From assembly GCA_029204225.1 (NCBI GenBank), contig CM055113.1, forward strand, positions 33,257,011 to 33,321,010: DNA of 64,000 bases, read 5' to 3'. The notes under the pieces were generated by a model. That model ran no database searches. It was not told where the DNA came from and saw nothing but the letters and a program-made list of their open reading frames with translations. The position numbers and the translations under genes were made by a program. Shown piece after piece: positions 21,966-32,482 of this stretch (its first letter is position 1; every line of letters starts with the position of its first letter). The DNA is from Diphasiastrum complanatum (lineage: Eukaryota; Streptophyta; Lycopodiopsida; Lycopodiales; Lycopodiaceae).

Positions 21966-22274
21966 ATACTTACAATTACATTTTTTATGATCATGAGGAT
22001 TGATATCATGTACTTTGATTTCTGAATGCATATATACATGTTGCACTATGTAAGGTATCTATTATCATAACGTGTCTCCGTATTATCATGATGTAGTAGT
22101 AGGTAATGGCCATTGGGAGGGCCATTATCATGAATAATTTGGGACTCGGCAACGGTGGTGAACCGGATTATTTTTGGTAATGGTCCGACCAATGGACCAT
22201 TATTTCAAGTAATTAAGGATTCGGTTATTTCTCTATCTCCCTCACAGGCGCTCTTTATCCCTCTCTCTCTCTCC

Positions 22275-22545
<271 letters not shown>

Positions 22546-22739
22546 GCACTCTCTTTCTCTCTCCTACTACGCTCTCCCTCTTCTCTCTCCTGCTCTCTTC
22601 GCTCTATCTCTATTGCATTCGCGATCTCTCTGGCTGCTGCGCTCTCTCTTACATTTGATAAAAAACGAAAATAAAAATATGGGGCCCCCAAAAAGGCAGC
22701 CGAAGCAATTACACATCTATAAACTACTTAGTAGGATAT

Positions 22740-24750
22740 AGTATTGATGCATTCATTTTTTTTTAATACAAAGTTACGCCACTAGTGGGTTATTAATTGC
22801 TATTTTTTAACAATTTACTCAAAGATTTCAATGTTAATAATAGTCATCCTATAAATATAAAACAAATGAATTGATTGAGAAATACATTGAAATCCTATGA
22901 AAAATATTGAATAGGATTTTGCTACTGACAAGGGGAAAAAATTGTCTTGGGTACCAGCTTGGACCTATCAGAAACCAAAAAAGACTAATCAAGGCCAAGA
23001 AGACTCGTTAGTATCTCTGATATGGCTTAGGTCCCATCTTGCCTATAGAGTTTCAGATACAGACATATCCGATACAAAATGCTAAATATTCAGTGGAAAA
23101 AAGCATCCTCAATTGCTCGTAAAGGCTATAGAAGCTTGAATAATATCGACATCTAGCATTGTTGGAGATCACATGAAGGATACAGCTCCGAAAAAAGAAA
23201 AGAAACAGTTTGATAATGGGCAGAAAGAAGTTGAGTTGGAAGAAAGAAATTTGGTGTGTTCATATTACAGCAGACAAATGCATTGACGTAAAAAATATAT
23301 TGGTTCCATAGTTGCAGCGAATCGCGACCCGCGAATCGCGACCCGCGAATCGCGATTCGTGACCCAGAATCGCAAAAAAAAAAATGTTTTTTTTTTTTTG
23401 GAAAAATAGCCTATCGCTGAAATTTTTTTAGGGGATCAATGGTCAAACCAGGGTTTTGCCTCTCATAAGTGCAGTAGATGAGGCACAAACAGATCTTATT
23501 TTCAATAGCTATCCGGTTGTCATTTGTTCTGGTTTTCAGTAAATGTTAATGCTACAGTGTGGACTATCAACTGTATGGATGATGATCACTTTTGCAATTG
23601 GTTCATTGGAGATGTGAGTGCAATGTACATACAGTTGGGGGCATAAATATTGGGCCCTTCTCGGCGCGCATGATTTGGCCTTCCAACTCCCCGAGTGAAA
23701 ACACACTTTTTGGTGTTTCGCACCCGAAACAGTCGGCAAACTACACAATCATAATCCCCTCAATCAGAGCTTTCATCTGATACCCATATTGCCTAAAAAA
23801 ATTTCAAAAAAAAAAAAATCCATTCTACAGGATTCTGGATAAATCCCAAATCACAAATCGGAATCGCGATTCTGAATAGCGCTTCAACTATGATTGGTTC
23901 CTATATAGAAAATATATGAAAGCAACGAGTTCCTTTTCTCCTGATCTTCTGTTGACAACAAAAAGTAAATGATTAATAAAGGATGAGGCTCTTGTTCCAA
24001 GGGGATTGTCAGGAATTTGGTAAGTTAGTACTTAGGCGACCAGACAAAAAGCTTCAATATAATAAGTTAAAGATGAGTGCACGTGGTCACTGTCTACTAC
24101 AGCAACTACGAGCTAAACTGATAGAGAAAAATTAGCAAGGTTAGATGAGTAGATTATGCATGTTAAGCCACAGGTAATTCATTACAAGTCCAGTACGTAA
24201 TAATGGTGCGCTGATAATTCCGGCAGCTATGTATATTATGGAGGATGATCTGTATGCAGTATATGTCTGTGTACATAATTAGATTGCGTCTTTTCAAATG
24301 AAATAGAGAAAGAATTATAGTTCAACGTGCGTCTCATATTTGCTGCACTATCTTCTACTTGCGTGCATGTGTGCTTTGTCCATACAGGATATCATCAGAG
24401 ATCTCAAAATGCGCTGGATTAAGAAATTCTCAATAAGCCAGCAAGAAGCAAACAACAACCATGAACAGAAGGTCCAATATTCTTACACACTCAACCAAAA
24501 GAAGGGCAGGTAATTATGGAGATCACTCGACAGCACGATCACAATCAAACAGTAATACAAACTCATAATAATTATACTATCATAACAGCAACATGATTAC
24601 AATTAAGTAGTCTGCCGACACAAATTGATTACACCTAGGTGACCCAACAGCATCACACTAAGCATTACAGCATTCACTATATTATACTACGACAACAAAC
24701 TGCTTCGTCATTACTGCACAAACGACATACTGATCAGGATCATGCATGCC
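22740..24750. other. Intergenic DNA around the MITE
   Basis: Apart from the MITE at 23307-23892, nothing recognisable was found. The stretch just before 24758 reads on the minus strand like a plausible 3' untranslated region of the ORF at 24759-25178 (T-rich, with TGTAAT motifs). Confidence 0.4.
23307..23892. mobile_element. hAT-type MITE with 8-bp target duplication
   Basis: The 586-bp unit begins CATAGTTGCAGCG and ends CGCTTCAACTATG, imperfect terminal inverted repeats (CATAGTTGmAGCG). It is flanked on both sides by the identical octamer ATTGGTTC (23299-23306 and 23893-23900). An 8-bp duplication is the hAT signature. Inside the left end, GAATCGCGACCC repeats occur about three times, and related AATCGCGATTC motifs sit inside the right end, like subterminal transposase sites. 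No coding capacity; non-autonomous. Confidence 0.8.
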
Positions 24751-24758
24751 GATTTCAT

Positions 24759-25178
24759 TTAAGAAGATGAGTACCACTGTCCACGCCCTTTACCACTCCC
24801 AGGGATAGTCGGGAGAGGGCGAGCTTCGATAAAAGCCAGCACGTTGTCATTCCAATCGAGGAAGCAAACGTAGGAATGGTTGGAATATTTTGAGTCGCAG
24901 CTATAGAACTCGAAGCTAACCGTGTTCTCGTATAGCTGCTCCAGGCCATTTTCGACCAGGAATAAATTGCCCACAATCATCTCTTCTCGAGGATCCATGC
25001 AAAACTTCTCCGCACTGCCTTGAAACACTTTGCCGCAGGGAACATCAATGTGAACATTGAATTCCAGCAAGCACCTACAGTTCTTCTTCACGTGTCCAGT
25101 GACAGAATACTGCAAATGTGTTTGCTTTATAGACCTCACAGCAGCCTCAAGGCGATCTGGGTCCATTTTGCCTTGCAT
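24759..25178 (-). CDS. Intact 139-codon hypothetical protein
   Basis: A single uninterrupted minus-strand ORF of 139 codons begins at the ATG at 25178. The next in-frame Met, in MDPDRLEAAVRSI, could also serve. The protein is soluble-looking, slightly acidic and rich in Cys (CRCLLEFNVHIDVPCGK, then FCMDPREEM), and the C-terminus ends GKGRGQWYSSS. No membrane segment or signal peptide is evident, and I do not recognise a family. CTATAAG on the minus strand at 25323-25329 lies about 145 bp upstream as a possible TATA box. Codon use looks like real coding sequence rather than random AT-rich DNA, and there is no transposon motif in it. It may be a lineage-specific gene. Confidence 0.5.
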   Translation of the reverse strand: MQGKMDPDRLEAAVRSIKQTHLQYSVTGHVKKNCRCLLEFNVHIDVPCGKVFQGSAEKFCMDPREEMIVGNLFLVENGLEQLYENTVSFEFYSCDSKYSNHSYVCFLDWNDNVLAFIEARPLPTIPGSGKGRGQWYSSS

Positions 25179-25322
25179 GGCTTCACGAAAATCATGACAG
25201 AATCGTCTCTTTGCTTACAGCTTGGACTTGCTCCATGCCTGAAGGTTGAATGGGTTTGAGGGATGAGCTTCAACCGAGTACTGGCTGCTGCTGAGACTGG
25301 AGTGAGATTAACTACGCTTTTC

Positions 25323-25329
25323 TTATAGG
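25323..25329 (-). promoter_or_regulatory. Possible TATA box for the hypothetical gene
   Basis: CTATAAG on the minus strand, about 145 bp before the ATG of the 139-codon ORF. Position and sequence fit a plant core promoter, but this rests only on the motif. Confidence 0.35.
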
Positions 25330-25683
25330 AGTGGATATGATGCCACTGCTAGAAACCTTTTCTAGTTATCTTAAGAAAAAACCTACATTTTTTAAAGCTT
25401 CTTGGTTTTTTGAGGACTAATACTCATCTAGCGGTTTATACAATTATTAAAAATCGTCATAAATTTCATGATATCTATTTTTGATCATGAGATCATATAA
25501 TGCCGAGTCCATTCCTATACTTTGATAATTTTCTCGAGGATCATATTTCGGTGTGGCCATGTGATATCTTTCCACTACCATATATGTCACTGCCATGGGC
25601 ATATGATCGTATGTGTGACCATATGATCATATAATATGTAAGTGGCATGGCTAGGTGACTATTCTCACATGTTTGCTAAGATG

Positions 25684-26060
25684 GAATTAGATGATGGAAG
25701 AAACAAGATGCTAGATGAAGAAGAATAACCTTAAGAAAGATATTATGTTGGCACAAACTAGATGCTAGATGAAGAAAAATAAACTTTATATAGAATTAGA
25801 TGCTACATGAAAAAGAATAAACCTCAAGTAAAATTTATTGTTGGAAGAAACTAGATGCTAGATGAAGAAGAATAGACTTTAAGTAACGTAGATGATGGGT
25901 AAAGAAGCATAAACTTTAGACAAACTATGATGGAAAAATGTAGATGCTACATGAAGAAGAATAGACGCTAATTAGAATATTATGGTGGAGAAAGTAGATG
26001 CTAGTTCAAAATGAAACTTTACATACAAGATATTGTTGGAAGAAAGAATATGCTATATAA
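25684..26060. repeat. Degenerate tandem repeat, ~40-60 bp unit
   Basis: About seven imperfect units of TAGATGCTAGATGAAGAAGAATAAACTTTAA, with variable spacers containing ATATTATTGTTGGAAGAAAC, run head to tail. Unit length drifts. No coding frame survives across units, so this is noncoding minisatellite-like DNA. Confidence 0.7.
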
Positions 26061-26153
26061 AGAACAAAAAGATTTTAACTAGGATAATTTAGAATGCTTT
26101 TTTTGGCTCTTTTTCCACACTCTCTAGCATTAGTCATGTTCCCGAACGATCAA

Positions 26154-26156
<3 letters not shown>

Positions 26157-26210
<54 letters not shown>

Positions 26211-26216
26211 ACGCGC

Positions 26217-26263
<47 letters not shown>
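26157..26263. repeat. (GT)n microsatellite with CACGCGCGC interruption
   Basis: A GT run of about 105 bp is broken once by GCACGCGCGCG. It abuts a CACTA-like terminus at 26265. GT/CG alternation of this kind can adopt Z-DNA. Confidence 0.95.
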
Positions 26264-26264
<1 letters not shown>

Positions 26265-26265
<1 letters not shown>

Positions 26266-28400
26266 TACTACAAGAGGACGGGCGATTACCAAGGCTTTTT
26301 TTTAGCATTTCTTTAAAAGATAGTTTTTAAAATGAGTCGCGGGGGGAGCGGAATACTCGAGCCTCGGGTCCGGTGTTTGGCCTCGGTATAAGCCTACCAA
26401 ATTTCAACTTGTTTTTGAAACATTTATAGAGAGGGATATAAATTCACTAGAGGGCCTGGGAACATACATCGGAATACAGAAGCTAATTTGAGGGGTATAT
26501 CGAGGCTGGCATTGGTATATGCCTACCAAATTTGGACTTGTTTTTGAGACATTTATAAAGAGGGTCCAGGTGGCCAGGGGCATTCCATGACACTATGCTA
26601 ACCGAGGGTAATACCGAGACTGATGGAAAAAGGCCCCTCGATATAAACCACGGTATAAAACAGAATGTAAATGGATCTCACATTTGGAATTTGTTACCTA
26701 TCAACACATTGAATTCCATTTTCTATCAACATAATGGGTTGCCATATGTACAAGTGAATAAAGACATTTATGTATCCGAAAAAAAATGATGATCACAAAT
26801 TGTGTACTCACGTGCATCGACTACTTGTTCGATGGCAACTAGTCAATTAATAGAGTGTAATTGCATATGTGAGCAATATGATTGATATTACAATGAGTTG
26901 AGATACATCATATTATCTCACTTATTCATTTGGTGGTTCATCGTTATCATTTGTCACATCATCATGCGACAAATCTACCAAACCAAATGAGTCTATCTCT
27001 AATTCTACCCAAATATCTCCTATAGTTTCATAATTAATGAGCTGATCTTCAAAAGCTAATGGCAAGGGTGACAACGAGTGAGATCAAGTAGGTGTGTCAT
27101 GTGTCGTCGATCCATCCGATGATGATGCATCACGCTCAACATCATCATTAGCTTGTGAAGCTTGCACATGATCATCCTCCAAAAATGTGTCATCGAATCC
27201 GTCATCGCGATCTTATTCATGAGGTGCATCAGCTGGCAGTGCCATGTCCTCCACAACATCTCGAGGAACGACTTGAATCACGTACCACCATCTGGGATCA
27301 ACGATCAGGATAAAAGACCACCTGTAATTGATCGATGTTACCATAAACTTTGACTCGTAGTTAGTATCCATAGCTATGTTACAATTGATTGGGTATTACT
27401 ATACACAATATACACTTTTTGCAGTACATTGAAAATAGATTGATTGACAACAAAAGAGCATAGATATCTTGAAGACATACAATTGCATTGGGAGCATTGC
27501 AAATAACTTTGAACCATTTGACATCAAATATGAAAAAGCTAAATTGCCTAAGTCCAACTTCGAGGATTTCATTGATTGTCTCACAATAATCAAGTTGAGA
27601 AGAGAGTAAATTGGTGTCCGGTTGTGCTTGCTCGATTCTCTTGCATAAAATTTGCCATGACTCCACAATTGTATGTTTTAGGCTATTTTTGTCAATGCTC
27701 TCCATACAAAAGTGTTGTCCATGCATCACAGTAGATTGTATTTTTTGTATAGAATGAAATGGAACTAAATGTGTTAGGGATACAACAGACATGTACAAAA
27801 TTGCACGTAAAATTATTTTTGTTAGCATGTGAATGCTGATCATCATAGCTTACATGTAAATCACACCCCCTTGCATATTCCCGCTCTCTCTTTGTTACTT
27901 CCTGGTTGTTTGTCGAGGCTTCTCTAAGGGCCCCACACAACCAATCAAGTGTCATTTCCTTGGGTAGAAGGGCGAGGTCAGGTGGATATGGTTGTCTTCT
28001 ATGCCCTCTCCTGAAAGTGGCTCGAGCGGTTTGTCTATGAGCCTTGGCCTCTTCGTATAGCAAAATCCACTTTTGCATTTCCTTGCTATTAAGAATACAA
28101 AACCTATTACCTTCTCCCTGAAGGAATCACTCATTCTCATGATCGCTCATTTTCCTTGAACCTCCTTAACAACATGCTCATCATCCTTCTTATCCCAAAG
28201 ACGAGGAATAGAAGAATCGCTATGAGCAAGGAACTCTATGATGTAAATTATGTACTCTTGCACTAGCCATCCTTCCATCATGATACCCTCAGGCCTTTCT
28301 CTTTTTTTTGCGAAGCCTTTCAATGTTTTCATGAATAGTTCCAAGAAAAACATCCAACGGCTATGGACAGTGCCTGAATTAAAAAAATGCATTAATGTTA
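26265..28400 (-). mobile_element. CACTA element relic (right part)
   Basis: CTACTACAAGAGG at 26265 differs by one base in the core from a CACTA terminus. Two direct repeats of about 50 bp (26390-26440 and 26515-26565: GTATAwGCCTACCAAATTT, then ACTTGTTTTTGA) follow in a subterminal position. The minus-strand transposase relic at 27.0-28.4 kb points toward this end. The far terminus was not found; element 2 starts close by at about 28.6 kb. Confidence 0.5.
26975..28392 (-). pseudogene. CACTA transposase (TNPD) C-terminal relic, DUF4218/DUF4216
   Basis: Minus-strand pieces occur in family order. VHSRWMFFLELFMKTLKGFA followed by RERPEGIMMEGWLVQEY (28380-28250) is the DUF4218 signature, in which RWM..E..LKTLKGYVRNRARPEGS is usual. 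A middle piece has EVTKREREYARGCD (about 27890). DUF4216-like sequence has LDYCETINEILEVGLRQFSF and FDVKWFKVI (27590-27500). The tail PRWWYVIQVVPRDVVEDMAL (27300-27240) corresponds to the end of TNPD-type transposases. Reading frames change several times, and the catalytic DDE region is not present. Inactive. Confidence 0.7.
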
Positions 28401-28581
28401 GTGAGAGAACATGCGAATTACCACAATAGCAATAGTCTAGGATGGACTAAGAATAGGCAATTGACGCAAGTATATGATGTGTCAAAATATTTTATTGGAT
28501 GTGGTTGTTGCTGATAGCACCATACAGTCACATTGTAGGTCTCACCTCTTTTATTCTTGTGTTAACTATTATGTTTGAATT

Positions 28582-29517
28582 ATTATTATGTCATTGTAAT
28601 GGATAGTAATGTTGCATTAATGTCTGGTGCAGATGTCTTTCCTTCAAATAGCTTCGACTGGCAAAACGTGAAGTCCTTCACTGGAAAACTCTCCGTCATA
28701 CACGCCAAATATGGAGAACTAATATATGGTGGGTTGCATCCTCTGCCCTGATCAAAATGGGCATTTTCGTTTACGATCACATGTACGAAGTTCCAAAAAA
28801 AAACTTTGGCCAGGGCAAATTAGTACCAATCTCTGAGCCTACGACTGATTCTCGCGAGTGGCCATATGTTGACCAACTAACTATTGAATTAATGAAGAGA
28901 CAACTTCTCAAAGAGATTACTGGTAATATGAAGCCAACATTCGGATCCAAACGAGTCTACACTAGCATCTCTCTGCCGATCACCATATTTGTTGCCATAT
29001 TTAAGGCAGTCCCCTTTAGGAAAACAAACACGATGTGGGCCTGGAAAGCAATAGAATCATCATTGTTGGATAACATATTTGTCGCATGGGATTCAAAGGA
29101 AATGGAGCATAAAGGAGATTTAATAAAGTGTAAGCTCTCTTGTGAAACAATGACCATAAGATATCATATTTCACGTCAAACATGCTCCTTAAGTTTCATC
29201 TATAGGCGATATAAGTTTGGTCATGGCCGATGGGACCCTCTGGACGCGAAGACGAATCAGCAAGAAGTGGAGATATCCATACATTTGCCCCATGATGAAA
29301 TACGAGAAATTTATATCAATAAGGAGTGCAGCCTAGAAGATCTTCAACATATGCTTGGATTGACTTTTGCTGATGTGCCAGCAGATTTTGTCTTCACTCA
29401 TAATGGACAAAATGTAAGCCCCTAATTTCCATCAGATTTTTGAATTTTAAATAGTAATGTTGAATACACATAGAAGGATTATTACTTTTGTGTCTAATTT
29501 TGCAGATACGGAGATGA
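28582..29517 (+). CDS. D2: conserved element protein of unknown function
   Basis: The first segment reads DVFPSNSFDWQNVKSFTGKL, then IHAKYGELIYGGLHPL (28640-28750). After a frame change near 28750 a long open stretch starts MGIFVYDHMYEVPKKN (28757) and runs to 29425 without a stop: TGNMKPTFGSKRVYTSIS, VPFRKTNTMWAWKA, WDSKEMEHKG, MTIRYHISRQTCSLSFIYRR, VEISIHLPHDEIREIYI and SLEDLQHMLGL. A GTAAGC donor after HNGQN and an acceptor at TTGCAG let it end N-IRR-stop near 29517. All blocks match D1. The C-terminal part looks like a beta-grasp fold; nothing identifies catalytic residues. The frame change at 28750 could be a missed intron or real damage. Confidence 0.55.
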
Positions 29518-29519
29518 GC

Positions 29520-30130
29520 CGAAAAAGATCAGAAATGTGTTTCATTTTTACATACAGGGACATTAGGAGTCCAATGGGAATAAAATATTTTATGTAATGA
29601 AAAATAGAAAACACAATTAGTTGGTTGTGTTTTGAGTCTATTCTAATATATTTGGTTGTGTTTTGACTTTACTCTTGCGTTGTCACATTTTATATGCCTG
29701 TTAGTACATTTGTGGATGTCCAAGGTTGAGACTACTTGTTAGGGTTCTAATCCTTTAGTGATATGCATTTTATTAATATTACTGGTTTCCAATTAGGTTT
29801 CTTTGAAGGTGTCCGCTAACCGGCAATTAGGATCTTTACTCATGCGCCAAGACAAGAACATACTATATTTGAAAAAGAGGCCAAAACCTCTATAGGAGCA
29901 CTTACTAAAAATAGAGCCCTTCACTATATAAGGGTGCTTGGGTCCTCATTTCTCCACTTCATCCCTCGAGTGTCAGAGTGTTAGTTTTCTGAGAAGGTAT
30001 GTTTTTCAACTTTCGTGTTCTCTTATACGTGTTCAAAGGCTAACCAATGTCGGAGGAAATGGCATGGACGAAACAAACGACTAGAGATCCCAAAGTGACT
30101 GCATTGCTCCATCGGGATGCACTAGCCACC
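29520..30130. other. Spacer between D2 and C2
   Basis: AT-rich, no ORF of note. It probably contains the 3' end of D2 and the promoter of C2; CACTATATAAGGG near 29921 holds a TATA-like sequence on the plus strand about 700 bp before the polyproline exon. Confidence 0.4.
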
Positions 30131-30134
30131 CTCG

Positions 30135-30623
30135 ATGAGAGAGAGGCGGGGGAGCAGAAGTAGAAATAGAAGTCGCAGCCCAATAGCGACTCAGGATGAT
30201 CCGGCCACTCAACATGAAGCTGAGGAGGAAATGGTCCACACAGCAGCTGTACAGGAGCAGCAGCAGCAGCAAGAAGAGCAGCCGCATCAGCAGCAAGTAC
30301 AACAAAGCCCTTCCCTGACGACAACCGAACAGGAAGAAACAATGCAGTTTCTGGATCAGGAGCTTGCGACATTGGGTGAGTTGCCGGTTCTGTACGATGC
30401 TTTCTTCGACCCATTTCCAGCAGCAATGGGCATGGACACGGCGGATTTGAGTATATCGGGTGACACCACACCCACCGTGTCACCCCCAAGTCACGGCCTG
30501 ATGATGGGTCTGATGATGTTGTTGCTGGTGGGTGGTTCTGATGAGGGCACCCCGATGTCGCACACAACAAGGATGAAACAGAAGGCGACACACAGATGGT
30601 CTGGGAGAGGAGCACACAAGTGA
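30135..30623 (+). CDS. Possible 5' exon of C2, Gln/Arg-rich
   Basis: An open 162-codon plus-strand frame begins RGSRSRNRSRSPIATQDD, continues through Gln runs (QEQQQQQEEQ) and ends in a basic RWSGRGAHK. It lies directly upstream of the H3-fold frame but in a different phase, so it would need an intron with an acceptor such as GACAG at about 30648-30652. Low-complexity Arg/Ser and Gln tracts suit a disordered N-terminal tail of a chromatin protein. It may also be a separate or decayed ORF. Confidence 0.35.
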   Translation: MRERRGSRSRNRSRSPIATQDDPATQHEAEEEMVHTAAVQEQQQQQEEQPHQQQVQQSPSLTTTEQEETMQFLDQELATLGELPVLYDAFFDPFPAAMGMDTADLSISGDTTPTVSPPSHGLMMGLMMLLLVGGSDEGTPMSHTTRMKQKATHRWSGRGAHK

Positions 30624-30652
30624 AAGAGAAAGAATCCTAGGCTTTGCACCAA

Positions 30653-31239
30653 AGTGACAGAATCTTGCTGCTCAACACCCATCACCACTGCCCACACCGC
30701 CTCCACCACCTCCACCTCCACCTCCACCTCCACCTCCACCTCCACCTCCACCTCCACCACCTCCTCCTCCATCACCATCTCCACCACCACCACCTCCACC
30801 TCCGCCTCCACCTCCTCCACCTGCAACTTCTGCCACAGCTGGCCCAAGTAGGATCGTAGAGCATGGTAAGAGTAGGCCAGCCCCTCGTGCAGCACCTTGG
30901 GCTGGAAAGGAGCTCCGCAGGATGCAACCACCACCACCTCGACTACGTAGGAAGCGCATGATCGCAAAGTGGCTCCAAGATATGAGGAGGTATCAGAAGT
31001 CTGTGAAATTTCTGATACCTAGGGCCCCATTTGTGTGGCTTGTAAAAGAAATAATCGATGAATTTTCCTTGGGGAACAGAGTTACGGTAGATGTTGTGTC
31101 CGCGACACAAAAGTCTGCGAAAATGTACCTAACACAACTTTTTGAGGACTCATTTTTGTGTGCAGTACACGGAAAGAGAGTCACAATACTCCCGAAGGAT
31201 CTCCACCTAGCTAGAAGGCTAAGGAGAGAGCGCAATTAA
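30653..31239 (+). CDS. C2: polyproline-tailed histone H3-fold protein
   Basis: One open frame runs from a probable splice acceptor at about 30652 to a stop at 31237-31239. It begins [13 protein letters not shown], continues as a nearly pure Pro tract of about 45 residues with SPSP in it, then a basic linker, then a complete H3-type fold: [68 protein letters not shown]. Like H3 it ends a few residues after ARR.RxER. It shares WL, LIPRxPF and FEDSFL with C1 where canonical H3 has AL, LIRKLPF and FEDTNL. The LIP form also occurs in plant CENH3. The loop 1 length equals H3, and tail lysines are absent. No protease domain follows in this copy. The frame is intact. Confidence 0.65.
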
Positions 31240-31441
31240 AAATATCATGTACTGAGATTCTATTTATAATATACTGAAGACTGTGTTAAATATATTGAAA
31301 AATTTCAGGTTATGTGAATGCAAATTGTTGTGATTGAGTTTAATATTTGATTTCAGTACTATAAGTGAATGCAGTGATTTGAAAATTTTAGTACTATCTA
31401 TGTGAATGCAGTGATTTAAAATTTTCAGTACTATGTGAATA

Positions 31442-32090
31442 GTGGTTTCTTATAGTATGTTGTGGCCGATCAGCTGCTCATACGTGTCGTCAGGTTGGGT
31501 GTGGTCGAAAGTGGAATTGTCATTCTGCAAATTTACCAACGCTGCCAACATCTCATCTTCTCGCAAGCCAAGAATATGTTGCAAGTCATGCATGAACACA
31601 TACGCTTGCCCATCAATGATGATTGGAGCAAGGCCATGGATTCAAAGCATGACATCATCTTCTGGCTCCGCTGGTGTGGATGCACCTGTTGCCTCTTGCA
31701 CAGCCAGGACTACTTCTTGCTCCGCGGATAAATCTTCCTCTTCACCCGGGTCGTCCATCTCATTCACCTACACACTAGGATTGTCTTTGTTTTGGGCCAC
31801 AGTCGCTGGAAACTCATTAAGCAAAAAAATAGCAATCATCTCACCGAATAGAAACTTCCTTCTTACACTTTCAAGATCAAAAGTTGTCAGCTGATCCTTG
31901 GTCAACTCCAAGTAATGATCGTTACCCAAGTGACTAATAAATATGTTGAGACGAGCGATAAAGGGTCTTTCTCCTTTCCATATATAACCAAGCAAGCTAT
32001 ATGGAATCCACATGATAGTTGAGCTAGGAATTTGTATGGCATAAGGCTTCAAAGTCTCATCTATATACTCACTCACATCGTGAATGCATC
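31442..32090 (-). CDS. B2: element protein with REDE segment
   Basis: The minus-strand reading starts MSEYIDETLKPYAIQIPSST (32076), goes through ERPFIARLNIFISHLGNDHY and LLNEFPATVAQNKDNPS, and meets one stop near 31768. Reading continues in the same direction with an acidic stretch (MDDPGEEEDLSAEQE), the block AYVFMHDLQHILGLREDEML (about 31600-31540) and an end at DTYEQLIGHNIL (31450). The block aligns with B1's VYLTTADLCKFFDYREDEVL. The first half has no clear match in B1, so exons may be shuffled or diverged. Function unknown; acidic composition and repeated association with T and C suggest an accessory role in the element. Confidence 0.45.
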
Positions 32091-32482
32091 CATATTAGCC
32101 CGTAGAGTGGCAAGCGTGTCTATTCTACCTGTGAAAATGCAATAAATACGATCTAACTGATCTAAAAACTGTGTGGGGGCTAGCAGATTGGCCAACTCTA
32201 TTTTAGGAGGATGACATTGTGATGCAACTAAGAACACTAATTTACCAGCAAACTAGTAGTCTAATTGCACGAGACAAGCTAAATTACAAGGAAAGAAATT
32301 TCAACAAAGCAGGAAGTGACAAAAAAATGAGAACCCACACTCTTATATAGAGAGACGTGTTTTCAAAAATAGATATTATTATGAAACAAAATAAAGCAAT
32401 TTCTATTTATAACAACAATCCAATTAGTCAATAATATTTATCGCAAAGGAATATTCGAATTACAATCCAACATAAATTGCTT

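Larger units (their letters stand above)
12742..22000 (+). mobile_element. Multigene element 1 (genes E?, T, B, C, D)
   Basis: This interval holds, left to right, an unrecognised minus gene (E, 12742-13390), the transposase candidate T (+), gene B (-), the H3-fold/C48 fusion gene C (+) and gene D (-). T, B, C and D all have counterparts in the 28.6-34.4 kb interval, and T with its upstream sequence also has one at 60.8-61.7 kb. That recurrence is why I treat the genes as one mobile unit. Outer ends are approximate: no terminal inverted repeat or target-site duplication could be identified by eye. Coding regions are only lightly damaged (a stop and frameshift in T, a frameshift in C), so the insertion is younger than most retroelement relics around it. 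Confidence 0.6.

Noticed and set aside
12742-22000. Endogenised large DNA virus segment as the source of the H3/Ulp1/BRO-like genes
   Set aside because: The genes contain spliceosomal introns and recur with a transposase-like gene, and no capsid, polymerase or other viral core gene was seen. A distant viral origin of single genes cannot be excluded.
26094-26330. Val-Cys repeat ORF
   Set aside because: It is a translation of the GT microsatellite, with no independent coding evidence.
30644-30959. His-, Thr/Ser- and Gly-repeat ORFs in other frames over the polyproline tract
   Set aside because: Only the Pro frame continues into the H3 fold; the others are shadows of the CCACCT repeat.
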